Source: Clostridium saudiense | Lineage (GTDB): Bacteria; Bacillota; Clostridia; Clostridiales; Clostridiaceae | Direction of reading: 5' to 3' | Length of the DNA: 64,000 bases | Assembly: GCF_000577815.1 (NCBI RefSeq) | Contig: NZ_CBYM010000009.1 | Coordinates: forward strand, 47,019 to 111,018 | Shown: in pieces, positions 9,615 through 18,202 of the stretch | How positions within the stretch are numbered: the stretch's first letter is position 1 | Layout of the letters: each line of letters starts with the position of its first letter | Position numbers and translations under genes: made by a program | Notes under the pieces: generated by a model | The model's input: the letters and a program-made list of their open reading frames with translations, nothing else | Databases searched by the model: none | What the model was told of the DNA's origin: nothing

Positions 9615-9642
9615 CAAAAAAAATAGGACTCAAAGAGTCCTA
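9615..9642 (-). terminator. Terminator overlapping the sigG stop codon
   Basis: TAGGACTC and GAGTCCTA pair around TTT, followed by eight T residues on the minus strand. The 5' arm begins with the TAG stop codon of sigG, so terminator and stop overlap. Confidence 0.92.
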
Positions 9643-10413
9643 TACATACTTCCTCATATGCTTTAATGCTGTTTTTTCTAATCTTGAAACTTGCGCTTGT
9701 GAAATTCCAATCTCATCTGCAACTTCCATTTGTGTTCTTCCATTAAAAAATCTTAATGTTAAAATTAATTTTTCTCTGTCATTTAATTTTTTCATAGCTT
9801 CTTTGATTGAAATATTCTCTAGCCAACTATCATCGCTATTCTTAGAATCACTAATTTGATCCATTACATAAATGGCATCTCCTCCATCATGATATATTGG
9901 CTCAAATAATGAAACTGGATCTTGAATTGCATCTAAAGCAAAAACAACCTCTTCTCTAGGTATATTTAATTCTTTTGCTATTTGGGACACTGTTGGCTCC
10001 TTATTATTATCCTTTATCAATTTATCTCTTACTAATAAAGCTTTATAAGCTACATCCCTTAAAGATCTACTTACCCTAATAGAATTATTATCTCTCAAAT
10101 ACCTTCTTATTTCTCCTATTATCATCGGTACAGCATATGTAGAAAATTTTACATTTTGAGATAAATCAAAATTGTCTATTGATTTCATTAATCCAATGCA
10201 GCCAACTTGAAATAAATCATCTACATTTTCTCCTCTATTATTAAATCTTTGAATAACACTTAGAACTAATCTTAAATTACCCTTAATAAAAGTTTCTCTT
10301 GCTTGTGTATCTCCGTTTCTCATCTTTAATAGGAGTTCTCTTTTTTCCTTTTCCTTTAGTACTGGTAATTTGGAAGTATTTACCCCACAAATTTCAACTT
10401 TGTTGATAATCAA
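9640..10413 (-). CDS. sigG: RNA polymerase sporulation sigma factor SigG
   Basis: SigG directs late forespore transcription. The N terminus MIINKVEICGVNTSKLPVL is the hallmark of SigG. Region 2 (GCIGLMKSIDNFDLSQNVKFSTYA in part) and region 4 (NGRTQMEVADEIGISQAQVSRLEK in part) are intact. I use the TTG at 10413, which gives this conserved start and places AAGGAG 9 bases upstream. A TTG at 10419 would add two residues but sits too near the ribosome site. It follows sigE and spoIIGA, the standard clostridial order. Confidence 0.96.
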   Translation of the reverse strand: MIINKVEICGVNTSKLPVLKEKEKRELLLKMRNGDTQARETFIKGNLRLVLSVIQRFNNRGENVDDLFQVGCIGLMKSIDNFDLSQNVKFSTYAVPMIIGEIRRYLRDNNSIRVSRSLRDVAYKALLVRDKLIKDNNKEPTVSQIAKELNIPREEVVFALDAIQDPVSLFEPIYHDGGDAIYVMDQISDSKNSDDSWLENISIKEAMKKLNDREKLILTLRFFNGRTQMEVADEIGISQAQVSRLEKTALKHMRKYV

Positions 10414-10495
10414 AGTCAATCACTCCTTCAGAAGTAATAACATACTGCATTTAAAATTATTTCCGTTAGAGGATTGTTTTATACTAAAGACAACC

Positions 10496-11203
10496 TTAAA
10501 TCATTTTATTTATTTCTTTCTTTAATCTATTTATTATTTTCTTTTCTAATCTTGAAATATAAGATTGAGATATACCAAGCATATCTGCCACTTCTTTTTG
10601 AGTCTTTTCCGTATTGCCTGAAAGACCAAATCTTAACTTCACAATTTCTTTTTCTCTTTCATTTAAATTTTTTAATGCTAAAAATAATAATTGCTTGTCA
10701 ACTTCGTCTTCAATTAAATTGTATACTGTATCATTTTCAGTACCTAATATATCTGATAGCAATAATTCATTTCCATCCCAATCTATATTTAAAGGCTCAT
10801 AAAATGATACTTCTGCCTTAACTTTTGTATTTCTTCTTAAATACATTAAAATTTCGTTTTCAATACATCTTGATGCATAGGTTGCTAATTTGATTTTCTT
10901 TTCAGGATTAAATGTATTAACTGCCTTTATAAGACCTATTGTTCCAACAGAAATTAAGTCCTCTACTCCAACTCCTGTATTTTCAAATTTTCTTGCAATA
11001 TAAACTACTAATCTTAAGTTTCTTTCTATAAGAGTATTTCTTACTTCCTCATCACCACTTGCTAATTTTCCAACTAACTGTTCTTCTTCATCCTTTTTTA
11101 GTGGTGGTGGAAGTGCATCATTTCCACCTATATAATCTACTCTTTTTCTGAAAATATTAAATTTAGATAAAAACTTATTTAATAATAAAATTAATTTTCC
11201 CAT
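10496..11203 (-). CDS. sigE: RNA polymerase sporulation sigma factor SigE (pro-SigE)
   Basis: SigE is the first mother-cell sigma factor. The 235-residue precursor starts with a hydrophobic/basic pro-sequence (about residues 1-25) that SpoIIGA removes. Region 2 is intact ([18 protein letters not shown] and [16 protein letters not shown]), as is region 4 ([22 protein letters not shown] in part). Its ATG lies 9 bases downstream of the spoIIGA stop with AAGGAGG, so protease and substrate are co-expressed. Confidence 0.97.
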   Translation of the reverse strand: MGKLILLLNKFLSKFNIFRKRVDYIGGNDALPPPLKKDEEEQLVGKLASGDEEVRNTLIERNLRLVVYIARKFENTGVGVEDLISVGTIGLIKAVNTFNPEKKIKLATYASRCIENEILMYLRRNTKVKAEVSFYEPLNIDWDGNELLLSDILGTENDTVYNLIEDEVDKQLLFLALKNLNEREKEIVKLRFGLSGNTEKTQKEVADMLGISQSYISRLEKKIINRLKKEINKMI

Positions 11204-11212
11204 ATATCCTCC

Positions 11213-12013
11213 TTATACTATACCCCTTGATAACAAAGCTTGGAACTCATCTTCTTTGCTCAACTTTCTCTCACATCCGCATACTATTGCATCAACCCTT
11301 GTCCAGCTATTACTATCTTCATTTTTTATCATTATATTCCCTTTAAAACCTTTAACTTCTCCAACTTCGTTTATAGTATCATATTTAATAATAAATTTTT
11401 TATCATCTGGAATATCAAATTGATTAAAATAGTTATTCTCAACAATAACACATGGTAAATTTGTTACCGGCTCTCTTAATTCATTTCCTGTATCTAAAAA
11501 TCCTTTTACTAGTACTGTTCTTGTTCCTTCGGTAATATATATATCATATAAGAAATTTTTAACTAAGGCTCTATCTTTAAGTAAATCAATAATTCTATTT
11601 ATAAAAATAAATACAATCGCCACAGATAACACTATATATTTTATTGAATTGTTTTCAACTACAAACGCCTGTCCAATCATATATGTGTTTTGCATTTGTA
11701 AAGCTCCAAAGCATATTCCTCCTAGCATAAAAGCTAACATAAAAAAGACCAATATCGATTTTAATACATATTTAAATTTTTTACTTTCTAAAGAAATATA
11801 TATCATAATTGCAGGTATCAATAATTTAAATGCTATGGAATTTAATAAATTTACATTACAAAAAATAACTAACCCGTATAAGCCTCCTAAAACCGCTGCA
11901 ATGCATATATTCTTCTTATTAAAACTAAACCTTAATAATTTGAAAGTAAGTAATAGCAAGAATAAATTGATTACTACATTTTCAAATATATAAATATCAA
12001 TATATACTTCCAT
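11213..12013 (-). CDS. spoIIGA: Sigma-E processing peptidase SpoIIGA
   Basis: SpoIIGA is the membrane aspartic protease that activates pro-SigE after a signal from the forespore. The N-terminal half (about 1-140) has five hydrophobic helices. The C-terminal half holds the single aspartic protease motif DTGN in VKGFLDTGNELREPVTNLP. The length of 266 residues is slightly short but intact. GAGGTGATAGAA precedes the ATG at 12013. It is the first gene of the spoIIGA-sigE pair. Confidence 0.94.
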   Translation of the reverse strand: MEVYIDIYIFENVVINLFLLLLTFKLLRFSFNKKNICIAAVLGGLYGLVIFCNVNLLNSIAFKLLIPAIMIYISLESKKFKYVLKSILVFFMLAFMLGGICFGALQMQNTYMIGQAFVVENNSIKYIVLSVAIVFIFINRIIDLLKDRALVKNFLYDIYITEGTRTVLVKGFLDTGNELREPVTNLPCVIVENNYFNQFDIPDDKKFIIKYDTINEVGEVKGFKGNIMIKNEDSNSWTRVDAIVCGCERKLSKEDEFQALLSRGIV

Positions 12014-12036
12014 ATTTCTATCACCTCAATATATAA

Positions 12037-12069
12037 ATTATAGCCTTATCTCTAAATTTTTTTTGTCAT
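12037..12069 (-). promoter_or_regulatory. Candidate promoter of spoIIGA-sigE with a long spacer
   Basis: A TATAAT at 12037-12042 has an ATGACA hexamer 21 bases upstream (12064-12069) in place of a normally spaced -35. The B. subtilis spoIIG promoter likewise has an over-long (22-bp) spacer and is activated by Spo0A on sigma-A polymerase. The adjacent TTTTGTCATT on the plus strand partly matches a Spo0A box. The assignment is by analogy only. Confidence 0.4.
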
Positions 12070-12202
12070 TTTAACGGAGGTAAATTTATTTTTTAAACAC
12101 AGTTTTTTTACATATTTTTCCCAATTATTCTTATATATAATATTAAATCTTTTATTTCATTTTTAATCACTTTTATAATATAATTATACCCTTAATTAAA
12201 AA

Positions 12203-12246
12203 CAAAAAAATAAATAGAAATTGTAATTATTACAATTTCTATTTAT
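12203..12246 (-). terminator. Terminator after ftsZ
   Basis: A perfect palindrome runs from 12211 to 12246 (arms TAAATAGAAATTGTAA and its complement), followed on the minus strand by T residues. It lies 22 bases after the ftsZ stop. Confidence 0.85.
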
Positions 12247-12268
12247 TTTATATTATAATTATTAAATT

Positions 12269-13390
12269 TTACTTTCTTGATCTTAAGAAGCTTGGTATAT
12301 TAACGCTTTCTCTATCTAAATCTAATAATGGATCATTATGAGTTGCCTTAATAGGTTCTTCTTCTTTCTTAATAGTTTCTGCTACAGGCTTTGGGTCAAT
12401 TTTTGCTTCAGGTGCTGAAGTAGTTACTTTACCATTATCTTCTTCAAATCCTGTTGCAATAACTGTTAATCTTATTTCATCATTTAAAGTTTCATCTATA
12501 ACTGCACCAAAGATGATATTAGCATCTATATCAGCTGCTTCTCTTACTATTTCTGCAGCTTCATAAACTTCAATTGCTCCTAAGTCAACTCCACCAGTAA
12601 AGTTTATTATAACTCCAGTAGCTCCATCTATTGAAGTTTCTAATAAAGGAGATGAAATTGCTTGTCTAACAGCATCTTGTGCTTTATTATCGCCTTTTCC
12701 ATAGCCAACACCCATGTGTGCTAACCCTTTATCCTTCATTACTGTTTCAATATCAGCAAAGTCGGCATTAACTACCCCTGGTATAGTAATAAGGTCAGAA
12801 ATAGCTTGTACCCCTTGTCTTAACACACCATCTGCTAATTTAAATGAATCTAATAATGTTGTTTTCTTATCTGCCATAGCAAGAAGTTTTTCATTTGGTA
12901 TTATAACTAATGTATCAACATGTTGCTTTAAATTTTCTAATCCCATTTCAGCATGTCTCATTCTTCTCTTTCCTTCAAATGGGAAAGGTTTAGTAACAAC
13001 ACCAACAGTTAAAATATTCATAGATTTTGCAATTTCTGCAACTACTGGAGCAGCACCTGTACCAGTTCCTCCGCCCATACCAGCAGTAATGAATACCATG
13101 TTAGCACCTTTTATTGCTTCTGCTATTTCTTCTCTACTTTCTTCTGCAGCTTTTTTCCCGATTTCAGGATTTGCTCCAGCTCCAAGACCTTTTGTAAGTT
13201 TTTCACCTATTTGAATCTTTGTATTAGCTTGTGAAAGCAATAATGCTTGTTTATCAGTATTAACAACTATAAACTCAACATTTCTTAACCCCTCAATGAT
13301 CATTCTATTAACGGCGTTACCACCGCCACCACCGCATCCAATTACCTTTATATTAGTTAATTCCTGCATATCTAACTCGAAATCTAACAA
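12269..13390 (-). CDS. ftsZ: Cell division protein FtsZ
   Basis: FtsZ is the tubulin-like GTPase that forms the division and asymmetric septum ring. Visible motifs are [13 protein letters not shown] (about 18-30), the T4 loop [10 protein letters not shown] (about 113-122) and the synergy loop residues around [11 protein letters not shown] (about 212-222). A variable linker follows and the C terminus ends in [10 protein letters not shown], which matches the FtsA/SepF-binding peptide. The start is a TTG at 13390 with AAGGAGG upstream. The 373-residue length is normal. Confidence 0.97.
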   Translation of the reverse strand: MLDFELDMQELTNIKVIGCGGGGGNAVNRMIIEGLRNVEFIVVNTDKQALLLSQANTKIQIGEKLTKGLGAGANPEIGKKAAEESREEIAEAIKGANMVFITAGMGGGTGTGAAPVVAEIAKSMNILTVGVVTKPFPFEGKRRMRHAEMGLENLKQHVDTLVIIPNEKLLAMADKKTTLLDSFKLADGVLRQGVQAISDLITIPGVVNADFADIETVMKDKGLAHMGVGYGKGDNKAQDAVRQAISSPLLETSIDGATGVIINFTGGVDLGAIEVYEAAEIVREAADIDANIIFGAVIDETLNDEIRLTVIATGFEEDNGKVTTSAPEAKIDPKPVAETIKKEEEPIKATHNDPLLDLDRESVNIPSFLRSRK

Positions 13391-13904
13391 AATAACTCCT
13401 CCTTAAAACTCTCTCTATTAGTAATTAAAATACTTTCATAATATTACTTTATTAGTTCTTCTTAATTAGCTTAATTATAGTATTAAACATAAATTATTCC
13501 GTACTCTAATTTTACATCATTACATATATGTTAACAATAGTAAAATGCTAACTATTGAAGAAAATTGTAATGATTTTTTTAGATTTCATAAAAAAATGAT
13601 CAAAAAATGTTGCTTTTATCCTATAATGTACTATAATTTACTTCTATATCTTTATTCTATATAATAATAATTGCTAATTTTAAAATACTATATTTTAATT
13701 CATCATATAATATATTCAACAAAACTTTAAAAATTCCTCTAACTTTTAACATTTTTTTATTTTTATTGAAAATATATATTCACATTTATTCTTATAAGCT
13801 ACTTTCATTCACTAAATTATAATTGGATTTTATTTATGAAAACTCTAAAATCCCCTTCATTTTAATAAATTTAATTTATTAAACTTAAAGTTTGAATTTA
13901 CTTA
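13391..13904. other. Long intergenic region between pilT and ftsZ
   Basis: This is about 510 bases of very AT-rich DNA upstream of ftsZ. I see the ftsZ ribosome site at its left edge but no reading frame with a ribosome site. Several TATAAT-like boxes occur, none paired with a convincing -35, so I do not name a promoter. Confidence 0.5.
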
Positions 13905-13934
13905 TAACAAAAGGACGTAATTTCTTACGCCCTT
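13905..13934 (-). terminator. Terminator after pilT
   Basis: GGGCGTAA pairs with TTACGTCC around GAAA, followed by a short TTTTGTT tract on the minus strand. The T tract is short, so efficiency may be moderate. Confidence 0.75.
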
Positions 13935-13940
13935 AAATTT

Positions 13941-14996
13941 TTATAAAATCATTAATCTTTTTAAAGTTTCTCTATCTACTGCATATGTCATTGCTGTGTC
14001 CATTGATATAACACCCTTTTTATATAACTCAGCTATAGCCATATCCATAGTTTTCATACCATATTTATTACCTGTTTGAACAGCTGATTCAATTTGATGT
14101 GTTTTACCTTCTCTAATTAAGTTTTGTATTCCTGGAGTACTCACCATTACTTCTAAAGCTGCAACACGACCATTGCCTTCAATATTAGGTAATAGTTGTT
14201 GAGATACAACTGCTTGTAATACTGATGATAATTGTATCTTAACTTGTTGTTGTTGATGTGGTGGGAATACATCTATTATTCTATCTATAGTTTTTGCTGC
14301 TCCAATTGTGTGTAATGTAGAAAATACTAAATGTCCAGTTTCAGCAGCTGTAATTGCAATTGATATAGTTTCTAAATCTCTCATTTCTCCAACTAAAATC
14401 ACATCTGGATCTTCTCTTAATATAGCTTTTAATGCATTTCCGTAACTCTTACTATCCTTACCAATTTCTCTTTGATTAACGATGCAGTTATTATGCTTGT
14501 GTAAGTATTCTATAGGATCTTCTAAAGTTATTATATGTGCTTGTCTTGTATTATTTATTTCATTGATCATAGCTGCTAATGTTGTACTTTTACCACTACC
14601 TGTAGGTCCTGTAACTAAAACAAGCCCTCTTTTTTTAGTTACAATATCTTTAAGAACTGCTGGATGCTTTAATTCATCTAATGTTGGTATTTTTAGTGCA
14701 ATAACTCTTATTGCTATAGCATCACTATTTCTTTGTTTAAAAACATTTACTCTAAATCTTCCGATTCCTTGTGCAGAATAAGATGTATCAAACTCTCCAA
14801 TACTTAAATATTCCTCATATTTTTCTTGCAATATTTCTTTAGAAAACTCTTCAACATCATTTGGTAATAATTTCTTATCTCCTAAGTGGATAAGTTTTCC
14901 ATTGCATCTTATAGTTGGTGGCAACCCAACAGTTAAATGTAAATCTGATGCCTTCATTTCTATCGTTTTTCTTAAAAGTTCTTGTAATACATACAT
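13941..14996 (-). CDS. pilT: Type IV pilus twitching/retraction ATPase PilT
   Basis: PilT is a hexameric ATPase that disassembles type IV pili. The N-terminal domain starts with KASDLHLTVGLPP (15-27). Walker A GPTGSGKST is at 130-138, the Asp box ITLEDPIEYLHKH and Walker B PDVILVGEMRDLET follow, and the His box is HLVFSTLHT. The AIRVIALKIPTLDEL segment is typical of PilT. At 351 residues it is complete. No other pilus gene is present; in C. perfringens pilT is also linked to ftsZ and separate from the main pilus cluster. Confidence 0.94.
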   Translation of the reverse strand: MYVLQELLRKTIEMKASDLHLTVGLPPTIRCNGKLIHLGDKKLLPNDVEEFSKEILQEKYEEYLSIGEFDTSYSAQGIGRFRVNVFKQRNSDAIAIRVIALKIPTLDELKHPAVLKDIVTKKRGLVLVTGPTGSGKSTTLAAMINEINNTRQAHIITLEDPIEYLHKHNNCIVNQREIGKDSKSYGNALKAILREDPDVILVGEMRDLETISIAITAAETGHLVFSTLHTIGAAKTIDRIIDVFPPHQQQQVKIQLSSVLQAVVSQQLLPNIEGNGRVAALEVMVSTPGIQNLIREGKTHQIESAVQTGNKYGMKTMDMAIAELYKKGVISMDTAMTYAVDRETLKRLMIL

Positions 14997-15111
14997 ATTA
15001 TTTTCTCCCTAATCTAATCTCTAATCGTATATCATATTTTTATCTCTATTTATAGTTTAGTAAAATAATCCAAAAATCACAACTAACATTGTAAACTTTT
15101 TACCTTTTTTG

Positions 15112-15807
15112 TCATTTTGTTGTAAGTTCTTTCTTTAATTTCTTTAAAGCTTTCTTTTCTATCCGCGAAACATAAGATCTTGATATCCCAAGTAGACTTG
15201 CTATTTCTCTTTGAGTTTTGCATTTACCATCTACCAATCCATATCTCATCCTTATAATTTCTCCTTCCCTTTCACTTAGCGCTGTATTAATTTTAGAATA
15301 AAGAGCTTTTATTTGTATATTGGTTTCAACTTTATCAACCACAGAATCTTTATCACTACTTAAAACATCAATTAAACTTATTTCATTACCTTCTTTATCA
15401 ACGCCTATCGGATCATGTAAAAATGTTTCTCCTTTTTGTTTTTTACTACTTCTAAAGAGCATTAAAATTTCATTTTCAATGCATCTAGATGCATATGTAG
15501 CTAATCTTGTTCCCTTTGATGCATCAAATGAATCAATTGCTTTAATTAACCCTACTGTACCGATTGATATAAGTTCATCTATATCTTTATTCGGTATTTG
15601 ATACTTTTTCACAATATGTGCAACCAACCTAAGGTTTCTTTCTATCAATACTCCTTTAGCCTTCTTATCACCTGATTTTAATAGTTCAAGATATTTTTCT
15701 TCTTCTTTTTCATCCAAAGGCTGTGGAAAAGTGTTGTTACCTGAAATATATCCTGTAAGGAAAAAATTCGTACAGAACAACTCCAAAATATTACTAAAAA
15801 ATATCAC
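15112..15807 (-). CDS. sigK: RNA polymerase sporulation sigma factor SigK (pro-SigK)
   Basis: SigK is the late mother-cell sigma factor. The 231-residue precursor starts at a GTG (15807) with AGGAGG 8 bases upstream. A hydrophobic pro-sequence (about residues 1-19) precedes YISGNNTFPQPL, the usual mature start. Region 2 ([32 protein letters not shown]) and region 4 (TQREIASLLGISRSYVSRIEKK in part) are intact. The gene is continuous, so there is no skin-type intervening element here. Confidence 0.96.
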   Translation of the reverse strand: MIFFSNILELFCTNFFLTGYISGNNTFPQPLDEKEEEKYLELLKSGDKKAKGVLIERNLRLVAHIVKKYQIPNKDIDELISIGTVGLIKAIDSFDASKGTRLATYASRCIENEILMLFRSSKKQKGETFLHDPIGVDKEGNEISLIDVLSSDKDSVVDKVETNIQIKALYSKINTALSEREGEIIRMRYGLVDGKCKTQREIASLLGISRSYVSRIEKKALKKLKKELTTK

Positions 15808-15835
15808 TAAGCTTCCTCCTAGTAGTGCTTATTAT

Positions 15836-15861
15836 ATAATATGATATTTTCTAAAAATATT
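15836..15861 (-). promoter_or_regulatory. Candidate sigma-E-type promoter of sigK
   Basis: On the minus strand AATATT (15856-15861) is followed after 12 bases by CATATTAT (15836-15843). This resembles the sigma-E -35 ATATT and -10 CATAnnnT pattern. In B. subtilis sigK is transcribed by sigma-E with SpoIIID. The match is imperfect and the spacing slightly short. Confidence 0.35.
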
Positions 15862-15896
15862 GCTTGAAGATTGCAAATTAATTTTATTCCCAAATT

Positions 15897-17516
15897 TTAT
15901 TCACTTATTAATGCTTTTATTATTTCTCTATATATTGGTGCTGCTGTATTTCCTCCAGCAAGTTCTGTTCCATTTTCATCTACACCATTTATATTTGGAG
16001 CAACAATTACTAATGTATATAATTTATTGTCAAGTTCAAAATAACCAGCAAACCAACCGTGAGTTGTTGCACCACCTTCACCTGTAGCTGTACCTGTCTT
16101 ACCACCTTGTATTATACCATCTACCTTAGCTGCAGTACCAGTACCATTTGTTATAACATTACTCATACTATTTTTAACTAATTTTGATGTTGTTGATGTA
16201 AATATCCTATTTTCTTCATTTTGAATATTTTCTATAACATTATTATCATCATCTACAATTGCTTCGATAAGTGATGGCTTAATATAAATACCATCATTAA
16301 CTATAGCATTAACAGCACCAGCAATTTGAAGTGGAGTTACAGTTACACATTGCCCAATAGCAAAATTGCTTACTCCATCAGTTAGCTTTGGCATTACCCC
16401 TACTGCCTCTTCTCTATTTTCACCTGCTAAACCTAGTACTTTGTTATATAATCCTAAATTAGTTGTATACTTTAACAAATTTTCATATCCTATTAATTGA
16501 CCTAATTTTGCAAATATATCATTACAAGATACCTCAAATGCTTTATTAACTGTTAAAGTTCCATGAGCATAAGACTTTCCTGAATTCGTGCAAATATTTC
16601 CATTACAAGTAAAAGTATCAGTTACATTTACCAACCCTTCATTTAATGCAATAGCCTCAGTTAAAATTTTAAATATAGATCCTGGTTCAAATCCTAATTG
16701 ACCTATTCCTAAATTTACATTAGCTTCTGATTCATCTTTTTGAACCATTGCTCTTATTTTACCCGTATTTGCTTCTAATAAAACAACACCAACATTATCT
16801 AAATTACTAAATGAATCATCTTTTAAAACATCTCTAATTTTATCTGACATTGAACTATCTATTGTAAGTCTTATATTCTTATTATTTACACCTGAATTTG
16901 TTTCATTAGTTCTATAAATAGATTTATCATCTAAATAAAACCCAGTAGTTGGTCTCTTATTATCTTGTATTATACTAACAACTTCACTTTCAAAAGATCC
17001 TTCTTCAACATTATCTTTATCAATTGATGCTATAATATTCTCAACTCTCCAACTTTCTTTTAAATCTAATTCATCATAAACATAAGTATATATTCCCTTT
17101 ATATCATTAAGTTTATTTATTTTATCGTATGTTTCTTTAGTGATATTATAATAAATTTTTCCACTTTGTTGCATAATATCAGAAAAATTAAAAGATTCAT
17201 CTTCAGATTTCATAATAAAATTCAAAGCTAATAAATCTTGTAATGTTTCTTCATAATTGTTTAACTTAAAAGGCTTTGTATCAAGAACCATTACATATTT
17301 ATTTTTATAATTTATTAAACTTTCTCCATTAGTATCAAAAATCTTATAATTCTTATCACTAGTATATTCAACTTGATGATTTTCAAGTTCTCCTTGAACT
17401 GTACTAGTTGGCTTTATCATTAGAAAAAATAATCTTATAGTTAAAGCAATAAAAATGCTAAAAAATACTATCCCCACTGCAAGTGATTTTTTATTATTAA
17501 TTTTAAAACCATACAA
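15897..17516 (-). CDS. Class B penicillin-binding protein (peptidoglycan D,D-transpeptidase)
   Basis: This membrane-anchored transpeptidase cross-links peptidoglycan. It has one N-terminal membrane helix (about 13-35), a dimerisation region and a transpeptidase domain (about 225-535). The catalytic motifs are SIFK (EPGSIFKILTE, active-site Ser), SCN (FEVSCNDIFAKLG) and KTGT (GGKTGTATGEG). There are no PASTA repeats. I start at the TTG at 17516, 7 bases after GGAGGTG, because the GTG at 17525 lies inside that ribosome site. It sits between udk and sigK, so a sporulation role (SpoVD-like) is possible but unproven. Confidence 0.88.
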   Translation of the reverse strand: MYGFKINNKKSLAVGIVFFSIFIALTIRLFFLMIKPTSTVQGELENHQVEYTSDKNYKIFDTNGESLINYKNKYVMVLDTKPFKLNNYEETLQDLLALNFIMKSEDESFNFSDIMQQSGKIYYNITKETYDKINKLNDIKGIYTYVYDELDLKESWRVENIIASIDKDNVEEGSFESEVVSIIQDNKRPTTGFYLDDKSIYRTNETNSGVNNKNIRLTIDSSMSDKIRDVLKDDSFSNLDNVGVVLLEANTGKIRAMVQKDESEANVNLGIGQLGFEPGSIFKILTEAIALNEGLVNVTDTFTCNGNICTNSGKSYAHGTLTVNKAFEVSCNDIFAKLGQLIGYENLLKYTTNLGLYNKVLGLAGENREEAVGVMPKLTDGVSNFAIGQCVTVTPLQIAGAVNAIVNDGIYIKPSLIEAIVDDDNNVIENIQNEENRIFTSTTSKLVKNSMSNVITNGTGTAAKVDGIIQGGKTGTATGEGGATTHGWFAGYFELDNKLYTLVIVAPNINGVDENGTELAGGNTAAPIYREIIKALISE

Positions 17517-17566
17517 AAAAAACACCTCCTTAGCTAAATTCTAGCCTAAGAAAAGGTGTTTTATTC
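17517..17566 (-). terminator. Terminator/attenuator between udk and the PBP gene, containing the PBP ribosome site
   Basis: On the minus strand AAAACACCT pairs with AGGTGTTTT, with an inner CTTAGGCTA / TAGCTAAG stem. Eight T residues follow. The 3' arm contains GGAGGTG, the ribosome site of the PBP gene, and the T tract is the spacer before its TTG start. The hairpin would both end udk transcripts and, in read-through RNA, mask the PBP start. Confidence 0.8.
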
Positions 17567-17569
17567 AAG

Positions 17570-18187
17570 TTACTTTAATATATCTCTGATTTTTGCCATT
17601 AATAAATCTATAGCAACATAATTATGTCCACCTTCAGGAATAATTATATCTGCATATTTTTTTGAAGGCTCAGTAAATTGTAAGTGCATTGGTCTTACAA
17701 TATTAAGATATTGATCTACAACTGATTCAACAGTTCTTCCTCTTTCGTTAATATCTCTTACAAGTCTTCTTAGAATTCTAATATCAGCATCTGTATCAAC
17801 ATAAACTTTAATATCTAAAAGTTCTCTTATTCTTGGATCTTCAAGAATTAATATACCTTCAACTAAAATTATATCTCTTGCTTCAACTGTTGTAGTTTCT
17901 TTTGCTCTATTATGTACAGTAAAGTCGTAACTTGGTTTTTCTATAGACTCTCCATTTATTAAAGCTTTTAAATGCTCTACTAATAAATCATTATCAAAAG
18001 CCATAGGATGATCATAATTTGTTTTAACTCTTTCTTCCATTGATAAATGGCTTTGATCCTTATAATACATATCTTGTTGTATCATTGCAATACAATCATT
18101 TGAAAAATTAGAATATAACGCATCAGCAATTGTACTTTTACCAGAGCCTGTTCCTCCAGTAATTCCTATTAATATTGGTTTAGACAT
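17570..18187 (-). CDS. udk: Uridine kinase
   Basis: Uridine kinase phosphorylates uridine and cytidine to UMP and CMP in pyrimidine salvage. The P-loop GGTGSGKST is at 11-19, and the nucleoside-binding part includes YYKDQSHL and [13 protein letters not shown] (about 42-72). The lid arginines are seen in [15 protein letters not shown]. The 205-residue length is typical. It ends the conserved mltG-trmR-trhP-udk gene run, 15 bases after trhP, with AAGGAGG before the ATG. Confidence 0.95.
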   Translation of the reverse strand: MSKPILIGITGGTGSGKSTIADALYSNFSNDCIAMIQQDMYYKDQSHLSMEERVKTNYDHPMAFDNDLLVEHLKALINGESIEKPSYDFTVHNRAKETTTVEARDIILVEGILILEDPRIRELLDIKVYVDTDADIRILRRLVRDINERGRTVESVVDQYLNIVRPMHLQFTEPSKKYADIIIPEGGHNYVAIDLLMAKIRDILK

Positions 18188-18202
18188 TACTGCATTTCCT
18201 CC

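Noticed and set aside
10440..10495. Weak hairpin between sigE and sigG that could be a terminator
   Set aside because: The stem is short and broken and lacks a clear T tract.
12714..13214. A 166-codon plus-strand open frame opposite ftsZ
   Set aside because: It is the antisense of the strongly conserved ftsZ GTPase domain, has no ribosome site and is rich in residues expected from a shadow frame.
15112..15807. Possible skin-type element interrupting sigK
   Set aside because: The sigma factor frame is continuous and regions 2 and 4 are both present.
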